Shown in pieces: positions 54,101 to 63,192 of a stretch of DNA of 64,000 nt. The translations under genes and the position numbers were made by a program. Below the pieces are notes generated by a model that worked only from the letters and a program-made list of their open reading frames with translations, did no database searches and was not told the DNA's origin. The stretch lies in assembly GCA_907163375.1 (NCBI GenBank), contig CAJQUW010000932.1:124001-188000 (forward strand), in the 5' to 3' direction. Numbering within the stretch: position 1 is the stretch's first letter; the number at the start of each line of letters is the position of its first letter. Source of the DNA: Prostheceraeus crozeri. Taxonomy: Eukaryota > Platyhelminthes > Polycladida > Euryleptidae.

Positions 54101-56519
54101 ATAAGAAAAATTATCTCGTACACTTATGCATACTAAAATTCTATTTAGAAATGGGCATGCTTCTAAAGTCAGTTCACCGCATTGTCAAATTTAGACAGAA
54201 AGCCTTCCTCAAACCCTACATAGATAGTAACAGTCAAAAACGTGCACTCGTCCAAAATAATTTTGAAAAGGATTTTTATAAATATAAGAATAACAGTCTT
54301 TTCGGAAAGACCATGGAGGATGTTAGAAAACGTATGAACTACAAACTAGTCGTTGATGAACAAAAATATCACAAATTGACCTCATCACCTCTTTTCATTG
54401 ATGGAGACATCATCGATGAGGATCTTGTAGGTGTTAAAATGATAAAATCAGAAGTTGAGTTGTGCAAACCCATCTACAGGGTGATCATAAAGTCGCTGTA
54501 GGGTTTAATTGCCAAATATGATAGAGTTCAATAACTCCTAGAGGGTGTATATAAGAATAAAGTATTAACCAATATCATAAATTTAATGAATAAAACATAA
54601 AATTGTATTATCGACTTTTTCAATTTGCCAAATTCAAATTAAATTCAATTAAATATTTTGACCGATAAAAATACATGCATTTCATATAATTACCTCCTAT
54701 CCATGGATCATTTCAATTCTAAATGAAAACTTTCGGTAAAACTCCACTTTTCTCAAGCTTTAATGTATCTAGATCCTAAATTTTTCAAACCAAAGGAAAG
54801 AAATTTCAAAATAAAGTCATTGTTCAGCGGTCTTACCACGATTGTCAATGCACTGTTGGGGTCGTTTCCGGAAAGAACTGATGGCATTGCGGCAAATGCG
54901 GAGGTGATTTCTGAACTTGGTGATCAAATGCTGTCTTTCAGCTGTTGTAAACTTCTCGGTTGTGAGACAGACACTTTATTTTTCAAGAATCCCCAAACAA
55001 AAAAGTCAGGAAATATCAGGAGACATAGCGGCCCACAACATTCGTCCGAAAAAATAATTTTATCGAAGAAGTCTTCATCTTCGTAGGATTTTTGCAGTAA
55101 ACTCTCACCCATGCTGACTCGCAATCGTCTTCGTGTAGCCCTTGTGTTACTTGCAATTTGTTAGGAAAGAGCCCTAGATCATGTCTCACTACAGTGTGAA
55201 CATAACCGTAAGAACAGCTTGTAGCTGAAGCTTCTTGGCGAATTGATGTTGAGGGTTGTTTTACGAATAATCTCGGAGATTTGCTTTGGCTTCTTATCAT
55301 CGAATGATGGTCGACCACCTCTTTATACATCTTTAAAGCCTCCAGTATCACAAAATCTCTTGAAAAGATTTCTAATGGAATTCTCATGAGGAACATTATT
55401 CCATTTCCGATTTTGTAATTCTCTTCTAACACGGTTTACGGATTCAAATTTTGCCATCAAACAACATGCGCTGCTGAACATCCATTTTGGAACTGATTTC
55501 AGTCACCTTCTTAAAAAGTCTGTCGAATTAAAGATTCTTTAGGGCGAAATCCTGATTGGTCGCAGTGTCATACGCCTGAATTTCCTCACAAAGAAGACGT
55601 AGCTGCGTTACTTGTGTGCAAATGTGAGCGTATGAAATTCATGCATTTCGTGCTTGATTACGATGATCATATAATAGCTTTATAATGCCTTTTTCATCCT
55701 GACAACTCGAAAACCTCAAATTGAATTCAGTTGGCCTTTTCATGTCATAAAACAAAACTTTAAGTCAAAACTTTAAGTCATGCTCTTTTCATTTTCATAA
55801 GTAGTTATCGTTTAAACTCACTCACTTTTCATGTATAGTGAATTGTAATCCCACAGTGACTTTATGATCACACTGTATATTGGGCAAGCCGTTTTAGATT
55901 ATTCTAAACTTGAAATGTATCAACTCTTCTACAAAATATGAAAACCATGCCCTCTCGTAAAAGAGGTTCGCTTGCTGGGTGGTGATACAGATAGTTTCTT
56001 TTTAGGAATTACCACTCAAAAAGATTTAAATTTAATGAAGTAGGCAAGTCATTAGAAAAATATTTCGACACATCTAACTACAATCCCACTCATCCACTCT
56101 ATTCCATACAGAATAAAGCCAAACTTGGTTGTTTTAAGGATGAAACAGCAGGAAAGGAAATAGATGAAATGATTCTCCTCCGTCCTAAAATGTATTCCAT
56201 GAAATTAAAAGAATGTGCAGATAGTATTAAGCGGGCTAAAGGTATATCAAAATCCATTGTTCATAAAATGAAACATCGGTCCTATAAGAAGGCCTATAAA
56301 AATAAAAATATAACGTTTGTCAATATGACAATCTTAAAATCTCAAGTTCATACTGTGAAAACGTACACGTTCAAGAAACGAGCACTTTCAGCATGGGAGG
56401 ATAAGAGGTGTTGGATAGGACATAACACATCTCTTCCACATGGACATCCTGACACAAACATACCTCCACCCAAAAGAATAAAACTCACGCTACCACATTC
56501 AGGAGATGTATTGACATAA
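51145..56519 (+). pseudogene. polB: Zinc-finger protein-primed DNA polymerase B, spliced, mariner-interrupted
   Basis: The start is the ATG at 51,145, immediately followed by an intron (51,148-51,214); exon 2 is 51,215-51,275 and a second intron is 51,276-51,334, after which the main frame is phase-correct. Domains in order: two C2H2 fingers (about 51,385-51,590), a third Cys/His finger (about 52,456-52,520), Exo I YADIEC (about 52,612), an endonuclease VII-like RDHDHITGKFR with Cys pairs (about 52,870-52,975), Exo II FHNFKGYDSHM (about 53,008), Exo III with LELDVILLVD (about 53,493), motif A YDQNNLYG (about 53,767), motif B NNSLFGKT (about 54,291), motif C GGDTDS (about 55,986), and the C-terminal domain to 56,519. 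It is disabled by a TAA at 53,857, the 54,477-55,875 transposon, and shifts near 55,920-56,040. Confidence 0.88.
54477..55875 (-). mobile_element. Tc1/mariner transposon inside polymerase gene
   Basis: 1,399 bp with inverted ends CAGGGTGATCATAAAGTC and, at the right, CAGTGTGATCATAAAGTC in complement, both flanked by TA (54,475-54,476 and 55,876-55,877). The minus strand carries decayed transposase pieces: helix-turn-helix and linker with VHTVVRHDLGLFPNKLQVTQ (about 55,275-55,216), and the IIFSDE catalytic block (about 55,060-55,040) followed by a deletion. The host polymerase frame is continuous on both sides if the element and one TA are disregarded. Confidence 0.85.
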
Positions 56520-56639
56520 TCAACTTTAACTCAGTATTTTGATGTTGCTTTTGTAGATATACATGGTTGTTTTATGTATCGCATGAGATCGTTTCTTCCT
56601 TGTGAATATATGCCTACAGTCAGCTCATTCCCCCTATAT

Positions 56640-56697
56640 CTGTGAAAAGACTTTTTCATATACATATTTTTATTTCAATAAACATATCACAATGACT
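56640..56697. terminator. Convergent poly(A) signals
   Basis: AATAAA on the plus strand at 56,677-56,682 serves the polymerase gene, and on the minus strand at 56,674-56,669 serves the convergent structural gene that ends at 56,698. The signals overlap within 15 bases. Confidence 0.65.
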
Positions 56698-58257
56698 TCA
56701 CTTTGTTTTCCGAAACACTAAAGTTACGAGGGATTTAGTATCTTTCACATGGATGCACTCTTGTAAACCATTGGTAATTTTGATAGCAATAGAGGGTATA
56801 GTTTGTTTGACGACGGGATGATAGAAAATAGATTCAAACATCTTCTCGACTATTCCATATGAAGCGTCTTTATCATGAATGAAATCGCGTAAAATGTATT
56901 CTTTTTTCTCACCAACAGAAATAGGTAGAATCAAATCACTTTGAATGTAAAGGTGCTGTTCATGTTTATCAAGTGTCATTGGTGTTTCTATACCAATCGT
57001 ATGCGCAGCAGTAAACACAGTTTGTAGCATTGAAAAACCAAAGAGTTTTTTCAAATTTTTACTCAATTGACATTGAATGTCATCGCCCAGTTTCAGAACA
57101 ACGCGTTGATTTTCAATTGAAAACGAAATGTGGTGTGTCTTTACATCATATTTACTTTTCATCACATGCTTCAACTTCTGTTGTATATAAGGATTTACTA
57201 CATGAATGAAGCTTTCAACTGTATGATATAGACGCGGCATTATATTGATAGCAACTTTAGATTCTTCATAAGACTGGTAAATTTTCTTGATGCGATCACC
57301 ATAGATGTCCACCCACCATTCATCATTAACTGAATCAGCTTTAGTGTGATATTCATGAGAAGCATACACCACACCGCTTCCAATAATAGGTGTATAATGT
57401 CTTACAAAATGACGCAAGGTTGGAGAGAAATAAACTGTAAGTTTGTCATTATATTTCTGAATAACCAACTTATTTTTGTCCGCCATAATTTTCTCTCCAT
57501 ACTTCTTACCCACAGTCTCATTCCATCGTTTTACTAACTCAATAAGTGATAAAGGTTGAACACCACGCTTTTTCAAAATGATGCGTTCTTCACATTCTAC
57601 AACATCTTCATCAAATATTTTAAATCTATAATGAAATTTGTTGATTCGATTTGAATAAACTTTTTTAACATTTGCAGTAGCAATTGACGTTAGATGTAGT
57701 CCATGACCAAAACCAAGATGTGGATAGAATTCATTATCCAACCTCAGTGTAAGACCTTTAGTAAAAGAATGAAAGCGAGGGAACTGTCTCCCACTCCAAT
57801 GATAGATAGTAAGCTCATAAGCTCTCTGATTTTTATTCTTCATGATGGAAGTATTACCACTGTTGAATGCCTTAATAATTTTCTCATTCCCAAATGGACC
57901 ATAATAATCTGATTTTATCTGAATCCATTCATAGTTCCACTTTCCATCTGATGTTAAATTGTATGGGAACTGGAATGCATTATTCTTCGTTATTCCATCA
58001 TGGGTGCGAGGAGTCAATATCATTTCTTCCAAATCATTCGCATTCTGAATATTGCTATCATAGCAAATACTAGAAACGCCAACCTCCCATTCACCTTCTA
58101 AATGTAGTGGACGATTTAATTCTACTCGATAGTCTGATGGTTTATTTTTGGGAAATTTATTCATAGAAGCATTACTGGTCAAGTAGATTAGAAACGAGTC
58201 CTTATTTTCACTTTCCATATTATTCACATTGGAAAATATATTAGCATACTTTTGCAT
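56698..58257 (-). CDS. Maverick structural protein, penton/tail-like family
   Basis: An intact ORF of 519 codons; the likely start is the ATG at about 58,218 (MESENKD), although an ATG at 58,257 overlaps the upstream stop as TAATG. The N-terminus has the conserved form F-L-I-Y-L-T-S-N-A-S...F-P-x-N-K, followed by a P-L-x-L-x-G-x-W-E-V-G-V block, a signature of a protein family widespread in invertebrate Mavericks. A second module near residues 350-420 has L-S-K-N-L-K-K-L-F-G-F, like the penton-like protein at 2611. I infer a virion surface or vertex role; no enzymatic motif is seen. It is paired with a paralog just upstream. Confidence 0.65.
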   Translation of the reverse strand: MQKYANIFSNVNNMESENKDSFLIYLTSNASMNKFPKNKPSDYRVELNRPLHLEGEWEVGVSSICYDSNIQNANDLEEMILTPRTHDGITKNNAFQFPYNLTSDGKWNYEWIQIKSDYYGPFGNEKIIKAFNSGNTSIMKNKNQRAYELTIYHWSGRQFPRFHSFTKGLTLRLDNEFYPHLGFGHGLHLTSIATANVKKVYSNRINKFHYRFKIFDEDVVECEERIILKKRGVQPLSLIELVKRWNETVGKKYGEKIMADKNKLVIQKYNDKLTVYFSPTLRHFVRHYTPIIGSGVVYASHEYHTKADSVNDEWWVDIYGDRIKKIYQSYEESKVAINIMPRLYHTVESFIHVVNPYIQQKLKHVMKSKYDVKTHHISFSIENQRVVLKLGDDIQCQLSKNLKKLFGFSMLQTVFTAAHTIGIETPMTLDKHEQHLYIQSDLILPISVGEKKEYILRDFIHDKDASYGIVEKMFESIFYHPVVKQTIPSIAIKITNGLQECIHVKDTKSLVTLVFRKTK

Positions 58258-59675
58258 TAACTCTTTATTCGGAAATGGAGTGTGATACTTGTCACAGCAT
58301 CTTTATGAAAAGGAATCAACGCGCCAGCATCGTCATAAATGGCAATATCAATTTGTGGGATGTAGTTTGATTTCAGCTTTGTATAATGCACTTTCTTGAA
58401 AGTATGCTCAGATAAAATACTGCAGCTTTTTGGCTGGTATGGTATCATTGCTAGCAATGGAGCTTCAACATCTCCCACACGTACATCTTCACCAATATTG
58501 GAATATATCTGAAAATAGTTAATACGACGCGATAGTGACATGTCTGCACTAGCTTTGGTTACAGTACCACTTTTAAAGATATTTTGATCAAAACCCAAAA
58601 TGTCCATTAGAGTTTTATCCATAATTAGTTCAATACCTTTTCCACTTATAGTGAGAGACAAAACACCTTCTTTTTCAGAAAATGAAATATGTTGCTCATT
58701 AATCACTTCATTTAAATAATCTACAACCAATTTAACTGAAGTAATAATGCGAGGCATCAACACTCTTGTTTCATGTAAGATACCACCTAAAGGATCTACA
58801 CACTTTCTGTATAAAGATACGGTCCATTCTGTATCAAATTGATTTGGCCTTTCACATGGTAAATGTTGCATATCAGATTTTCCATGAACAGCTGCAGAAC
58901 GATGTCGTAATAACTGATGAAAATCTTTTGAACAAACTAATATTAGATCATCATCATTTAATTTACTTATTGCAATATGATTAGATGATTTGATATAAGT
59001 CAATGTTGCCACTTGTTTACCATCAACTCGAAGGAGATAATTAAATTTCTTCAATAATGTTTCAGGAGTCATGTTTGTCTTTCTTGGCTTAATCACAATC
59101 TTCTTCACCAACGTCTTCTCATTTTTTGGAATAAGATCTACATAATAAGCTTCCTCTCGATATATTAACTGTTTATGACCACTTGGGTGGTAATTAACGT
59201 TAAAATTATCATAGCTTGTTAAGGCGCTAGCGAGGTAACCTAAATCATTTCTTAAACTTGGACTTAAACCAACAATCCAATCTTTCTCAACTACATGATG
59301 TACACAAGTATGATCATCATTGTGCGGAGTAAATTGGACAATATGTTTACACGCTTTATTCAAGAAATCATATATAAACTTTTTACATGATAAGAGAACT
59401 TTCTTTGGCCACTGTGGAATGTATACTCGGCAGCCCTTTTCACATTGGTAAGCAGCTGTGCGTCTCATATTAATAGTCATCACCTCATGATCAAAAGTAT
59501 AGACACAGTTGCTATAAACAAGTTGAGTGACACCCACTTCCCAATTTCCATTTAGCTGTTGTGTATGATCAATGGGAGTAGAAAAGAGTGCGGCTCGATT
59601 ACTAGCAAATCTCTTTGTAGCCGCATTGCTAAGCAAAATATGATAAAACGACATTTTTATATTGGTGATCTGCAA
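58257..59675 (-). CDS. Maverick structural protein, paralog of the 56,698 gene
   Basis: An intact ORF; the likely start is MSFYHIL at about 59,654. It shows the same opening plan as its neighbour: F-Y-H-I-L-L-S-N-A-A, an L-N-G-N-W-E-V-G-V block, and a late module with L-M-D-I-L-G-F followed by penton-like strands ending at the C-terminus. The two proteins are clearly related but diverged, so an old tandem duplication. The stop overlaps the next ATG as TAATG at 58,257, suggesting one transcript for both. Capsid-associated role inferred. Confidence 0.65.
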   Translation of the reverse strand: MQITNIKMSFYHILLSNAATKRFASNRAALFSTPIDHTQQLNGNWEVGVTQLVYSNCVYTFDHEVMTINMRRTAAYQCEKGCRVYIPQWPKKVLLSCKKFIYDFLNKACKHIVQFTPHNDDHTCVHHVVEKDWIVGLSPSLRNDLGYLASALTSYDNFNVNYHPSGHKQLIYREEAYYVDLIPKNEKTLVKKIVIKPRKTNMTPETLLKKFNYLLRVDGKQVATLTYIKSSNHIAISKLNDDDLILVCSKDFHQLLRHRSAAVHGKSDMQHLPCERPNQFDTEWTVSLYRKCVDPLGGILHETRVLMPRIITSVKLVVDYLNEVINEQHISFSEKEGVLSLTISGKGIELIMDKTLMDILGFDQNIFKSGTVTKASADMSLSRRINYFQIYSNIGEDVRVGDVEAPLLAMIPYQPKSCSILSEHTFKKVHYTKLKSNYIPQIDIAIYDDAGALIPFHKDAVTSITLHFRIKS

Positions 59676-59689
59676 CTTTGCATAACATC

Positions 59690-60046
59690 ATGAAGACTTG
59701 GATTTTGGACTCTCTACAATATATCAGAGTTGATCGTAATGGAAACGTACATTTCAAAAATTCTCATGGTCATTCATCAAGAGGTATTACATTAACATGG
59801 CGACAATTTGTCAACCTCAATGATATCATGAGGGATTTGGAATATTTTGAAACATTAAGATTCATCTCCTTGGGTGATCAAGTTTGGCTTCAACGTCGCA
59901 ACAATGAAATTCAAATCTACCATTCTCATTCCGTAAACTGTTTCTTATTTCGCAAATACAATTGGGAGAAGTATAGAAGATACATACATCGCTCCATCAT
60001 GACAATTATTCGTCGTGAGTTCATCGCTCTACTATGCAAATCTTAA
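59690..60046 (+). CDS. Small basic protein, first of a paralog pair
   Basis: The likely start is the ATG at 59,690 (MKTWILDSLQ), about 35 bases from the divergent structural gene start. The product is about 118 residues, rich in Arg, Tyr and His, with an L-Q-Y-I-R-V-D-R-N-G-N-V-H-F-K beta-like opening and a Y-N-W-E-K-Y-R-R-Y-I-H-R-S-I block near the end. No family is recognised. The next plus-strand gene repeats this plan. Confidence 0.5.
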   Translation: MKTWILDSLQYIRVDRNGNVHFKNSHGHSSRGITLTWRQFVNLNDIMRDLEYFETLRFISLGDQVWLQRRNNEIQIYHSHSVNCFLFRKYNWEKYRRYIHRSIMTIIRREFIALLCKS

Positions 60047-60063
60047 TCAGACTACCACGCACC

Positions 60064-60712
60064 ATGAGTTGGAAATTAGATTCCCTACAACGTATTGAAA
60101 CGGATCATGATCGAAACGTCTATTTCAAAGATTCAACTGGAAATGTGAGAAGAGTTTGCTTTATCTTATCGTCATTTTCAATCTCTACATCATATCATGA
60201 AGGATTTGAAATACTTCTATATGAAAAGACATTCACGTATTGGAAATCGCAACTGGCTGCGCGTCAACAATCGGCGAATTCAACTCTATCATTCCCAACT
60301 TCATACTAACTTCACATTTCATCAAGGTAGTTGGGAGAAGTATAAAAGGAAGGTACATCGCTCAATTTACTCATTTTTTCATCATGAAGCGCCATCGCTA
60401 CACCATCGTCAACATTCTCCGTCGCTTCAGACTCTACACCAAAATCGATCTCACAACATTACACCAACACCTTCCAAACAGCAAGTATTACCCGGGCCGA
60501 CCTCAAATGTTAGTGGTGAAGATGAACAATTCACGGAATCTTCAACTCTTCCCAAATGGGACTGTACAGATTCTCGGCGCCCTTTCTCATTCATCGGCGC
60601 AGTCAATGCGCTTAGAGCTACAAAGACTACTACGTCGGATATGGAAGAGGGAGAGGTGTGTGATGTCGAATCTGACTGTGGACAATATGGTGATCTCTAC
60701 TCAATTGAGTGA
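60064..60712 (+). pseudogene. Second paralog, frameshifted
   Basis: The ATG at 60,064 (MSWKLDSLQRIE) opens a reading parallel to the 59,690 gene. A one-base shift near 60,180 moves the similarity into the frame that contains I-Q-L-Y-H-S-Q and S-W-E-K-Y-K-R-K-V-H-R-S-I (to about 60,370). Beyond this the frame stays open to 60,712 with a Ser/Thr/Pro-rich, acidic tail, but that part overlaps the TBP-like ORF in another frame and may not be real. Confidence 0.45.
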
Positions 60713-60929
60713 AAGTGTATCATTTTTGAAGATTCGTACCAGCAGTTACAATTTGTGTTATGAACCCGAACTTTTTCCTGCAGCTCTCATTAGTTGTTGG
60801 TTACCTGTGCATGTGGCAATCTTTCATAATAGTAAAGTGATCATTACTGGATTAAAATCTCATGTACAAGCAAATGTGATCCTAGACTATCTCATCGAGT
60901 ATGTACGTACCCAGCGGATTGTAAAATAA
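60384..60929 (+). CDS. TATA-binding-protein-like protein
   Basis: 181 residues from the ATG at 60,384. The C-terminal half has YEPELFPAAL, a stretch of strand, then F-H-N-S-K-V-I-I-T-G-L-K-S and a helix: the order of the second TBP repeat (YEPELFP, then G-K-x-V-x-T-G-A-K). The first half has a weaker matching pattern, P-N-G-T-V-Q-I-L-G-A followed by a helix. A basic leader precedes it. TBP-fold proteins bind promoter DNA; I infer a transcription role for the element. An AATAAA overlaps the stop (60,925-60,930). Similarity is judged by eye only. Confidence 0.55.
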   Translation: MKRHRYTIVNILRRFRLYTKIDLTTLHQHLPNSKYYPGRPQMLVVKMNNSRNLQLFPNGTVQILGALSHSSAQSMRLELQRLLRRIWKRERCVMSNLTVDNMVISTQLSESVSFLKIRTSSYNLCYEPELFPAALISCWLPVHVAIFHNSKVIITGLKSHVQANVILDYLIEYVRTQRIVK

Positions 60930-60960
60930 AAAACAATTTTTCCAACATGATGTTTTTATT
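60921..60960. terminator. Convergent poly(A) signals
   Basis: AATAAA on the plus strand at 60,925-60,930 overlaps the TBP-like stop codon; AATAAA on the minus strand at 60,960-60,955 overlaps the protease stop region. Very compact gene ends. Confidence 0.6.
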
Positions 60961-61417
60961 TCAAATCATGATAGAGCTTACAAATCATTTTTTCATTAGA
61001 GGATGGATTACATGAAAAGTTTTGAATAACAGATACAAATCGAGATACATGTAAACGTTTTAAGATGAAGTACAGTACAATAGCACCACACGTTGATGAA
61101 AGTGGATGTTGTAGTATGCGTTCATTTCGATGATATTGACGCGTATGTTTTCTCAACCACTGCTGTGTTGGTATATTTGGAGGTTGAGCAAGAGAGTCAA
61201 ATAGTTCACCACGTCGGTCTTCTCCAATAAAGATCGCTTTCCAATGCTCACCGCCTAAATTCTGCGAATGAGTGTTTAGCACAATAAAGATGGGATAGTG
61301 ATTTACTGCAGGTGGTAAGGTATCGAGTGAATAGACATTATCGAAAGATTTCAACGTCGCTTCGTCTGCATTACGCTGCACTTTAGTCTTAATATCGTCA
61401 GCAGTCAACCAACTCAT
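60956..61417 (-). CDS. Adenain-like cysteine protease
   Basis: An intact 153-residue ORF. The catalytic triad is visible as His58 (GEHWKAIF), Asp74 (ELFDSLA) and Cys110 (STCGAIVLY), in adenain order. In the family it cuts capsid and core precursors. The ATG overlaps the stop of the major capsid gene as TAATG at 61,417-61,421, suggesting that both come from one transcript. It is similar in length to the protease of the AT-rich element but clearly different in sequence. Confidence 0.88.
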   Translation of the reverse strand: MSWLTADDIKTKVQRNADEATLKSFDNVYSLDTLPPAVNHYPIFIVLNTHSQNLGGEHWKAIFIGEDRRGELFDSLAQPPNIPTQQWLRKHTRQYHRNERILQHPLSSTCGAIVLYFILKRLHVSRFVSVIQNFSCNPSSNEKMICKLYHDLK

Positions 61418-62693
61418 TAACGATTATACTGAAGAATCACGTCACGATACTTTGTAATTTCAATATTTGAATCGAAGACTGCATAAATTAATACATTGAT
61501 CGTCTCAGGTAGTGTTCTTTTGAACGTCAAATCCAAACGAATATTATGAGGTACGTTCGCTTGACGATAGGGTGCACTAATATCGCTGTCAGCAGTCAAA
61601 TCAAATGCATAAATAGTATATCCACTCTTAAACTCTTTCATAGTGAGTCCGTTGGTGTCATCCGTATTGTAAAAGCCAAAGACATCCATAAAATCAACAT
61701 AACTGCGCATAAATTGATCCGCAGCAAAATCTGGTTTGTAGGGTGGACCAGGATGACTCACACCATTTACACGTAAAGCAATTTCACTTAACTGATTGTG
61801 TTTAAAATTGAAAGGATTCTTCTTTATATTACCATTAAATGCATCATTTTCAACCATTGCCACCATGAGGAGCTTTGGTGCTTCCGATGGAAAGAGGCCA
61901 TCTTTCATGAAACTCTTTTGATCTTTCGGAATTGTAAAGGTGAGAAGCTTTGTATGTGAATGGGGTAAATGGCGTTTTGGCGGTTAAGACCTTCAGCATG
62001 CCCTCTAATGACACTTGGATTCGGTACTACTCGACGAATGTAAAGTGCAATATCTTCCACATGAATTCTAAAATTGTCAACTTTAGCAAATGCATTCAGC
62101 GCAAATTCAGGCTTATTCAATGTCAGCTTGAGTCGCATGCTGGTATTACAGAGTAAAAACTTTGACTGTCTAAAGAAGTCTAAATTCAGCGGACCATATA
62201 GCTGACATACTTTACTATCTTTAATCATAGCAGATCGCTTTACAAAGCCACTGTTTGTTTCAACATCAAATTTTCCTGCTTCATCTCTGTACCATCCCAT
62301 GGCTTCCATATGACTTTTTTGTGCTGCTGGATGAAACTGTGATACATGATTGAAATATGATTTATAGGGATAATCGCTTTGACCACCTTCCACCTGCTGC
62401 TCTCCAATCGTTAGAGAAACATCACGAAGTAATGTAGTCAATGGTAAATTGTTCAGTCCAACTTTATGTGTATCGTCAATAGCAGTTCCATCTGCTTGCT
62501 GAATTCTAAACCTCAAATCAACCATCGCATAACTCAAATCTATGTAGTCATCACTACCACCAGGAATAACAAATTCAATGGGGCCAGCATTCTCAGCTGT
62601 TCGAGGATGATAATCTACAATACTTGAACTAAGAATATCTGTCTGTATGGCTTGTTGATCAAACAAACAGAAACCGGAAGTTTTACACTCCAT
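61417..62693 (-). pseudogene. Major capsid protein (double jelly-roll), one frameshift
   Basis: Two segments, 62,693-61,905 and the following frame to 61,417, together make a protein of about 425 residues typical of Maverick major capsid proteins. Recognisable features are the opening V-D-Y-H-P-R...G-P-I-E-F-V-I-P-G-G-S-D-D-Y-I-D-L-S, a Y-P-Y-K-S-Y block, an I-R-R-V core near the end of the first segment, and N-D-A-F-N-G...N-P-F-N-F-K-H and Y-A-F-D-L-T in the second. A single base change near 61,930-61,945 shifts the frame. This may be an assembly error, because the rest is well preserved. It would build the icosahedral shell. Confidence 0.85.
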
Positions 62694-62695
62694 GA

Positions 62696-63151
62696 TTAGA
62701 AGTTATGGCAGCGTCGTCGTTTAGCGCCTGATGAATGATTAGAGCCTCTGCGACGTTTGCGTGAATGCCTTTTGACTGAAGATCGCACCTTACCAGCTCC
62801 GCGATGTTTCCTCCTTCCTATATTCATTCGTTTAGGTGATTTCTTTCCTTGAGTAACACCAGCAAAGGTCTGCTTCAATGTTTTTAAACCGCGTTCCTTC
62901 CCACGACTCAACAAACTGCTCTTAAAACTTCTACCTCTGGAAAGATCACTAGCAACATCACCAGCAAAGCCAACGGCATTACTTAAAACATTTCGTTTTA
63001 AAGATCTACCGACATTGGATATGAGAGGTGCTACAACAGATTTCAGTGCACCAAGTATGCTACCTCCACGTTGGCGGCGAGCGCCGATGTAAATTTGTCC
63101 TCCACCACTTACATAGGAGGGTCGTGAATAAAATGAGGCAGTTGGATTCAT
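62696..63151 (-). CDS. Basic core protein (pX-like) of Maverick
   Basis: 151 residues: a Gly-rich N-terminus (SGGGQIYIGARRQRGGSILG), a hydrophobic helix with A-P-L-I-S-N-V-G, then a strongly Arg/Lys-rich tail. This plan recurs in Maverick and adintovirus-type elements directly upstream of the major capsid gene and resembles adenovirus core or membrane-active minor proteins. I infer DNA condensation or a minor capsid role. Its stop lies two bases before the capsid ATG. Confidence 0.6.
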   Translation of the reverse strand: MNPTASFYSRPSYVSGGGQIYIGARRQRGGSILGALKSVVAPLISNVGRSLKRNVLSNAVGFAGDVASDLSRGRSFKSSLLSRGKERGLKTLKQTFAGVTQGKKSPKRMNIGRRKHRGAGKVRSSVKRHSRKRRRGSNHSSGAKRRRCHNF

Positions 63152-63192
63152 AGCTCAAACCCTAAACATTGTTAGTTACAACTTTGCATGAA

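Noticed and set aside
60197-60712. Acidic Ser/Thr-rich tail as a separate gene
   Set aside because: It overlaps the TBP-like ORF in another frame, and only its first part matches the upstream paralog; kept as an uncertain extension, not as its own gene.
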